A stretch of DNA of 64,000 nt from Megaustenia siamemsis (taxonomy: Eukaryota; Mollusca; Gastropoda; Stylommatophora; Ariophantidae). Shown piece after piece: positions 51,701 to 59,100 of this stretch (position 1 is its first letter; each line of letters starts with the position of its first letter). The notes under the pieces were generated by a model that searched no databases, had not been told where the DNA came from, and was given only the letters and a program-made list of their open reading frames with translations. The stretch is from positions 59,567,043-59,631,042 of the forward strand of contig JAVIAB010000159.1 of the NCBI GenBank assembly GCA_032433765.1, in the 5' to 3' direction. The position numbers were made by a program, and so were the translations under genes.

Positions 51701-54700
51701 AACTAAAACTAAACCTAAACTAAAAATTAAACTAAAACTAAACTAAAACTAAACCTAAACTAAAAATTAAACTAAAACTAAACCAAAACTAAACCTAAAC
51801 TAAAAATTAAACTAAAACTAAACTAAAACTAAACCTAAACTAAAACTAAAACTAAACTAAAATTAAACTAACCTAAACCAAAAAAAACTTTTGAAAAAAA
51901 AATGCCACTGATATAAGATTTTGTAAGGACGCCCTCCACCCCCTGCCTACATAACTTGTATTTACTTACTGCAGTGTTTTGGGTAGATTCCATTCTCCTG
52001 CATTGCCAGTACTTGTTCCCTTGTCTGTGGGAAGCCTTCTAGAAGCCATCCCTTCCTTGCAGCATCTGACATCTGAATGCGGTCTGACAGGATATTAATC
52101 CACATACTAGTTGGGAGGGACTGGAAGCAGAATGAGTAATTATATTTCATCAGCAGTCATAAATCAACATGCAGCATAAAAATAAACAGGTCAAATTTGA
52201 AACAAGTGCAACGCATAAAAAATACTTGGGCACAATAATAACATCGGAATGGAAGATGCACCACAGAAATAAAAAGCAGAATAGCGCAGGCCAAAATAGC
52301 ATTTCAGAAAATGGAAAATATGTTATGCAACAAATCTATGTCAATAGAAATGAGAAAGAGAGTTCATCAGTGCTATATAGAACCAGTTCTGACCTATGGA
52401 AGCGAATCATGGACAGTAGACAAACAAATGAAAAGACGATTAGAGGCCACAGAGATGGCATTTCTCAGAAGAATGTTGAAAGTTCACTGGACAGCTAGAA
52501 AGACCAATGAGGAAGTTCTCAAAGAGGCCAACACAAAAAGGGAGCTCTTAAAAAACATCAGAAAGAAGCAATCAACATTTTTTGGGCACATCATGAGAAG
52601 AGGAAAGTTGGAATACTTGGTTACAACTGGCAAAATAAAAGGAAAGAGAGATTGCGGACGACAAAGAGAGAAAATACTGGATAGCTTGGCGTCATGGCAT
52701 AGGAAGCAGTCAACAACAGAACTGATACGATGCACTGTAGATAGAAGATTGTGGTGGGACATAATCGCCTACGCCAACCGGTATGGCACATGATGATGAT
52801 GAGTCATAAATAGATAACAATCAGAAAGATAACGACTATGGAAATGAAATGTGTCAGAAGAATAACAGGAAACAGCTTAAGGGACAGAGTAAGAAACACT
52901 GACTTGAGGAAGAAACTCAAAATTGAACCACTCATCGAATACATAAAAAAACAACAGATAAAATGGTCCGGTCACATAGCAAGACAAAAAGAACTAACAA
53001 TGACTCAAAGAGCCATAAACAAACGCTACGAAAATGCCAGAGTAAGAGGAAGGCCGAGAAAGAGATGGATAAAGGGAATACTAGAGTCACTAGGAGGGAT
53101 AACACCAGAAGAGGTCAACAGAAGAGCAAAGAATCGCAGATTGTATCTCCCCCGATGCCAACGGCAATAGAGGAAGGATAGAAGAAGAAAGAAGTCAGAT
53201 AAAAATGATGAAACAAAACACATATGCATTATCATCAACAGCCAGTAAAATAGGGCTTGAAATTAGTCATGAAAAGACTAAAGTCTTGAAAAGCTTGGTT
53301 CCAACAGATGACAGAATATACATGGAAAACAAAACAGTTGAAGAGATTGATCACTTTGTCTATCTTGGAAATCACAATGATGGGGAAGGGGATACAGGTA
53401 AAGAAATTAGAATCAGAATAGCTAAAGCAGCAATGTCTTTCAGGAGCCTTGAAACTTTATGGAAATCAAATTTAATCTCAAAAACGAAATTAAGGTTATT
53501 CAAATAGAACCTACTATCAACCCTCATGCATGCATGCAAGAGCTGGATAACAACAAGAGACAAAGAAATAAAGTTGAATGCATTTCAAAATAAATGTTTA
53601 AGGAAAATACTCGTTATAGCGTGGAACGAATTCAAAACAAACGAGGAAATTAGAGAAATCGCCAATCAACCACTAATATCTTCAGTAATAAAGAAAAGAC
53701 GATGGTCATATGTTGGACATGTGATGAGAAGAGATAATAACCGAATTGCAAAGCAAGCCCTCATGTGGGAAACAACAGGAAAGAGGAAAAGAGGAAGACC
53801 CAGAGAGACACTGACTGAGAAGAACATTGATGAGAGAGGCAAGAGCAGCAGGAATCGGCTCCCTCAATGAGATAGAGCTGCTTGCACAGAACAGAGACAA
53901 ATTGTGAGATTTGATAAAATATCTTTAAAAGAATTGAAAACTGCTAGAACAAAAAATTCAGATAAGAGAAGGAGTATCTTGGTCTACGTCCTATGGGCTG
54001 GCTACAGCTCGAAAGGTCAATAGATAGTTAGATAGATAGATGGTATACTTTCCTATTTAGATTAGGTATTTATTGAAAATGGATGAATTAATGTTGATTA
54101 ATTATAATATTAAGTGATTAATCTTTTCCCTTAAAAATGTGTATAAAAATGGGGATGTGTCTTATACTGTGACAATTATAGTATCATCGTCATTAAGTAC
54201 CATGCCTGCTGCCATAGGTGATCATGTCTCTCCACAACTTTTTATCTCAACAGGTTTTTACCATTTCTGTTGTTGACCTTCAAGCCAAGCCATTCCCTTA
54301 AGCTGTCTGGTATATTTTCTCTTTGCTTACCCCTATCTCTTCATCCCTCAACTTTCCCAGTTGTCACAATATATTCCAGCTGTTTCCTTCTCATTACATG
54401 GTCAAAAAATGATGATTATTTCTTCCTAATATTGGAAATTAGCTCTCTTTTTACTTTGGCCTCTTTCAGAACATGTTCATTACTCTTCTTAGCTGTCCAT
54501 GGTATTCTCAACTTTCTGTAAAATAAATTTCTACAGCCTCATGTAATTTTCCTGTCTATTGTCCTATTGTCCATAATTCACATCATTATGTTAAGACTGG
54601 CTCTACATAACATTTATTAACTCTTTTTCTTGCTTCCATTGTCAATAATGGATTGCACAGTGTCTTCCACATTACTTCTGCCTGAGCCACTCTGCATCAC

Positions 54701-56124
54701 ACCTCTGTTGTACTTCTACCATCTGAGATTAACATTGTTCCCAGACATTTAAATTCATTTACCTGTTTTAATAGTGTTCCACTTGTCTTTATTGTGCATT
54801 GCGATGAAGTCCTTTTCTTTATTGCTACCATTACTTCTGTCTTTTTGTTATTTCGGCTGGGTTCTTTATTTTTGCTTTCCTTCACTGTAATGTCTAACAT
54901 TTCTTGCAACTTATTTTCACTCTTAGTGATTAAAACTGTATCATCAGCATATATTAGATTATTTATATTATGACCTCCAATTGTTATTCCTGGAATGCCC
55001 CTTATGGATCTTAAAATAATCTCACCATCATCATCATCATGTGCCATACCGGCTGGCATAGGCAACCGTGTCCTTCCACAATCTTCTATCTACAGTGCAT
55101 CATATCAGTTCTGTTGTTTATTGCTTTCCATGCCATGACACCAAGCCATGTAGTATCTTCTCTCTTTGTCATCCGTGATCTCTCTTTCCTTTTATTTTGC
55201 CATTTGTAACCGAGTATTCTAACTTTCCACTACTCATGATGTGCCCAAAACATGTTGATTGTTTCTTTCTGATGTTTTTTAGGAGTTGCCTTTTTGTGTT
55301 GGCCTCTTTGAGAACTTCCTCATTGGTCTTTTTCAATGTCCAGGGAACTTTCAACATTCTTCTGAGAAATCCCATCTCTGTGGCCTCTAACCGTCTTTTC
55401 ATTTGTTTGTCTACTGTTCATGATTCGCTTCCATAGGTCAGAATTGGTTCTATATAGCATCGATGAACTCTCTTTCTCATTTCTATTGACATAGATTTGT
55501 TGCATAAGATATTTTTTATTTTCTGAAATGCTATTTTGGCCTGAGCTGTTCTGCATTTTATTTCTGTGGTGCATCTTCCATCTGATTTATTGTGCCCAAG
55601 TATTTCAGACATTGCACTTGTTAATCCCACCATACATATTAAACAAATATGGTGACAGTACACAACTTTGCACAACACCCTGTTTAATTGTTGAAACATT
55701 ACCAATTGATTTCCAGCTTTTATGGCCACTTTTTGTCTGGCATAGTAGAGAGAAAACAAATTATAGTCACTCTCATAAGAAACAACTTCCAGTGGGGAAT
55801 AGACGTTTATATTATTAATATTATCATTATTATTGTACAAAACAACTGACAACATCTGGCAAGTGATCGCACATCATGGAGAGCATGTATAAGGAACGGT
55901 ATAACAACATTTGAGACTGTGCTAAGACAGGACTTAGAAGAGAAGAGACTCATGAAAAAGGATGGTAAACCCTGTGGACCAGCGAGCCTGACCTGTTCAT
56001 TATGTGACCGCGTGTGTTTGTCAAACATTGGTAGAATTAGCCACGAGAGAAGCTGTTCGGCAAAAACAATACCTCAAAAAAATACGCAATAGCCTCCACT
56101 AGACCGTCTGACAAGACGAAAAGG

Positions 56125-56160
<36 letters not shown>

Positions 56161-59100
56161 ACAAATTATTGCTATTAAATGCTAACATATTAGTCAGAAC
56201 TTACAGTGCTACTCTGTAATATCTCTTTAACCTTGTCTCGGAGAGACACTTCTGCCTCATCAATGAGACTTTGCTTAGTCAGATGGACACAGCGCAATTT
56301 GGTGCAGATCATCTTGGAGATTGAGTGTTTCCCTGAGGCTGGTGGACCAATGACAACAATCTTCGGAACTGTACAAACACATTAACACAATCATAAAATG
56401 AATAATTTCATTAAAAATGTTTGTATCATAAATTACTGAGTGTGTTAAAACTTTATATCATAAATCACTGAGTGTGTTAAAAATGTTTATATCATAAATC
56501 ACTGAGTGTGTTAAAAATGTTTATATCATAAATCACTGATTGTGTTAAAAATGTTTATATCATAAATCACTGAGTGTGTTAAAACTGTTTATATCATAAA
56601 TCACTGAGTGTGTTAAAAATGTTTATATCATAAATCGCTGAGTGTGTTAAAAATGTTTATATCATAAATCACTAAGTGTGTTAAAAATGTTTAAATCATA
56701 AATCACTGAGTGTGTTAAAAATGTTTATATCATAAATCACTTCTTCTTATTTTTTCTTTCTTTCCTCGTTTGCCTTTCAGCATCAGTGGGAGATATATTT
56801 TGTTGGTCTTTTGCTCTTCTATTCACTTCTGCTGCTATTGTGTTTCCTAGTGCTTCTAATATTCCATCCATCCACTTTTTTCATGGTCTACCCTTGCATT
56901 TGGTGTTCTCATAACACTTATTGAAGGCTCATTGTGTTGCGTTTTGATCACTCTGCCTTGTCATGTGGAATAATTCACTGAGTGTGTTACAAATGTAACA
57001 CAAAAAAACGAAATAGCACCAATAGTTGTTTCCAGTTGTTTAGACTGGAGACAGATAATAATAAATGAATATTAATATAGAGGAATATTTCTGAGGTGAT
57101 ATTTCAATCAATCAAGTACAGGGTCTGCTGGCGTAGGTGTTCATGTCTCTCCACAACTTTCATTCTCAACAGTTATTTATCATTTCTGTTGTTGACCTTC
57201 TGCAAAGTCATTTTCTTAAGCTGTCTGATATCTTTTCTCTTTGCTTTCCTCTATCTCTTCATCCGTCAATTTTCTCAGTTGTTACAATATATTCCAGCTG
57301 CTCCCTTCTCATTATATGACCAAAAAATGATGATTGTTTCTTCCTAATATTGGAAATTAGCTCTCTTTTTGCTTTGGCCTTTTTCAGAGTGTTTTCATTA
57401 CTCTTTTTAGCTGTCTATGGTATTCTCAACATTCTTCTATAAAACCACATTTCTACAGACTCCATTGATTTTCTTGTCTGTTGTCCAATTGTCCATGATT
57501 CACATCCATATGTTAAGACTAGCTTTACATAACATTTATGAACTCTTTTTCTTTTTTCTATTGTCAAAATTGGATTGCATAGTATCTTTCTCAGTTTTTT
57601 TTGGAAAGCTGCTTTTGCCTGAGCCATTCTGCATCTCATCTCTATTGTACATCTACCATTTGAGGTTAACAATGTTCCCAAATATTTAAATTCATTTACC
57701 TGTTTTAATATTATTCCACTTGTCTTTATTGTGCACATGGGTGATGTCTTTTCCTTTATTGTTACCATTACTTTTGTCTTTTTGTATTGATGCTGAGTCC
57801 TTTATTTTTGTTTTCATTCACTATAATGTCTAACATTTCTTGTAACTCATTTTCACTCTTAGCGATTAAGACTGTATCATCAGCATCTTCTCTCTTCTAC
57901 CTTTCAGCTTCCTGTGGAGCATAGGTCTTCACCAAACACTTTCCAAGTCGTTCTGTCTCTTGCCATTCTTTTAAGATCATTCCATGTCTTCCCCATCATC
58001 TTCATCTCTACTTCTGTCTGTCTTCTCCAAGAATTCCTTGGTCTTCCTCTTTGTCTTTTCCCCAGGGGATTCCAAAAAGAACCAGTTGTGTAATATTCTC
58101 AGTTCACTTCCGCAGTGTGTGTCCTATCCAGCGCCATCATATTCGCTGTATCTCCTTATCCATTGGTATTTGACGGGTACATTTCCATAATTCTATGTTA
58201 GTGATTTTGTCCTGCCATTTCCATCCTTTTATTCTGTGTAAGCATCCATTAATGAAAGTCTGTATCTTCATGATTGTCAATTTTGTTGTTCTCCATGTTT
58301 CACAGCCATATAATAGGACCGACTTAACATTGGAGTTGAAAATGTTTATTTTTGTATTTAACCTACTTTCTTTGGACTTCCATATGTTTCCCAGTGCAAC
58401 AAAGGCTCCTCTTGCTTTTGATATCCTTATTTTGGTATCATATTCTGTTCCTCCTTCTTTATTTATATTACTGCCCAGATATATGTAAGATTGTACATCT
58501 AGTAGAGGAATTTCACCTAATTTTATTTGGTTATTGCCAACTGTATTAATTCTCACCATGTTAGTCTTTTCTATATTAATTTTCAGTCCTAGCTGTTGTG
58601 ATCTCTCATCAAGTATGCTCATTTTATCCTGCATCTGTTGATAGCTGTGTGATAGGAGAGCTATGTCATCAGTAAAGTCTAAATCATCAATTTGCTCGGT
58701 CAGTGAGCACTGGATTCCATTTCTGTTGTTTTGAGTTTTCATTTCCAATCTATGGCCAGTAGAAAGAGAAATGGAGAAAGAAGGCATCCCTGCCTTACTC
58801 CTGTTCTTATTTCAAATGCTTCTGTAAGCTGTCCTTCATGCACCACTCTACATTTCGTTCCTTCATATATTCTTTTTATCAGGTTAGTAAACTTTATGGG
58901 GATTCCGTAATGACTCAGCAGCTTCCAAAGCATTCCTCTGTTTAAACTATTAAATGCCTTTTCGTAATCTATGAATCCAATATAAAGGGGTGATTTTAGT
59001 TCTAAACTTTGTTCAACTATTATACGTAGAATAGTTTTTGATCAGCACATGATCTGTTCTTCCTAAAACCTGCTTGTTCATCTCTCAAATGTTTCTCTAT

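Noticed and set aside
51527..51885. Telomere-like repeat
   Set aside because: The unit is AACTA with drift to AACCTAA in places, not TTAGGG, and it lies inside an AK8 intron.
56205..56368. Loss of the P-loop Ser/Thr in AK8 (GKHS)
   Set aside because: In adenylate kinases the usual form is GKGT, so the second position after the lysine carries the hydroxyl; Ser is present there.
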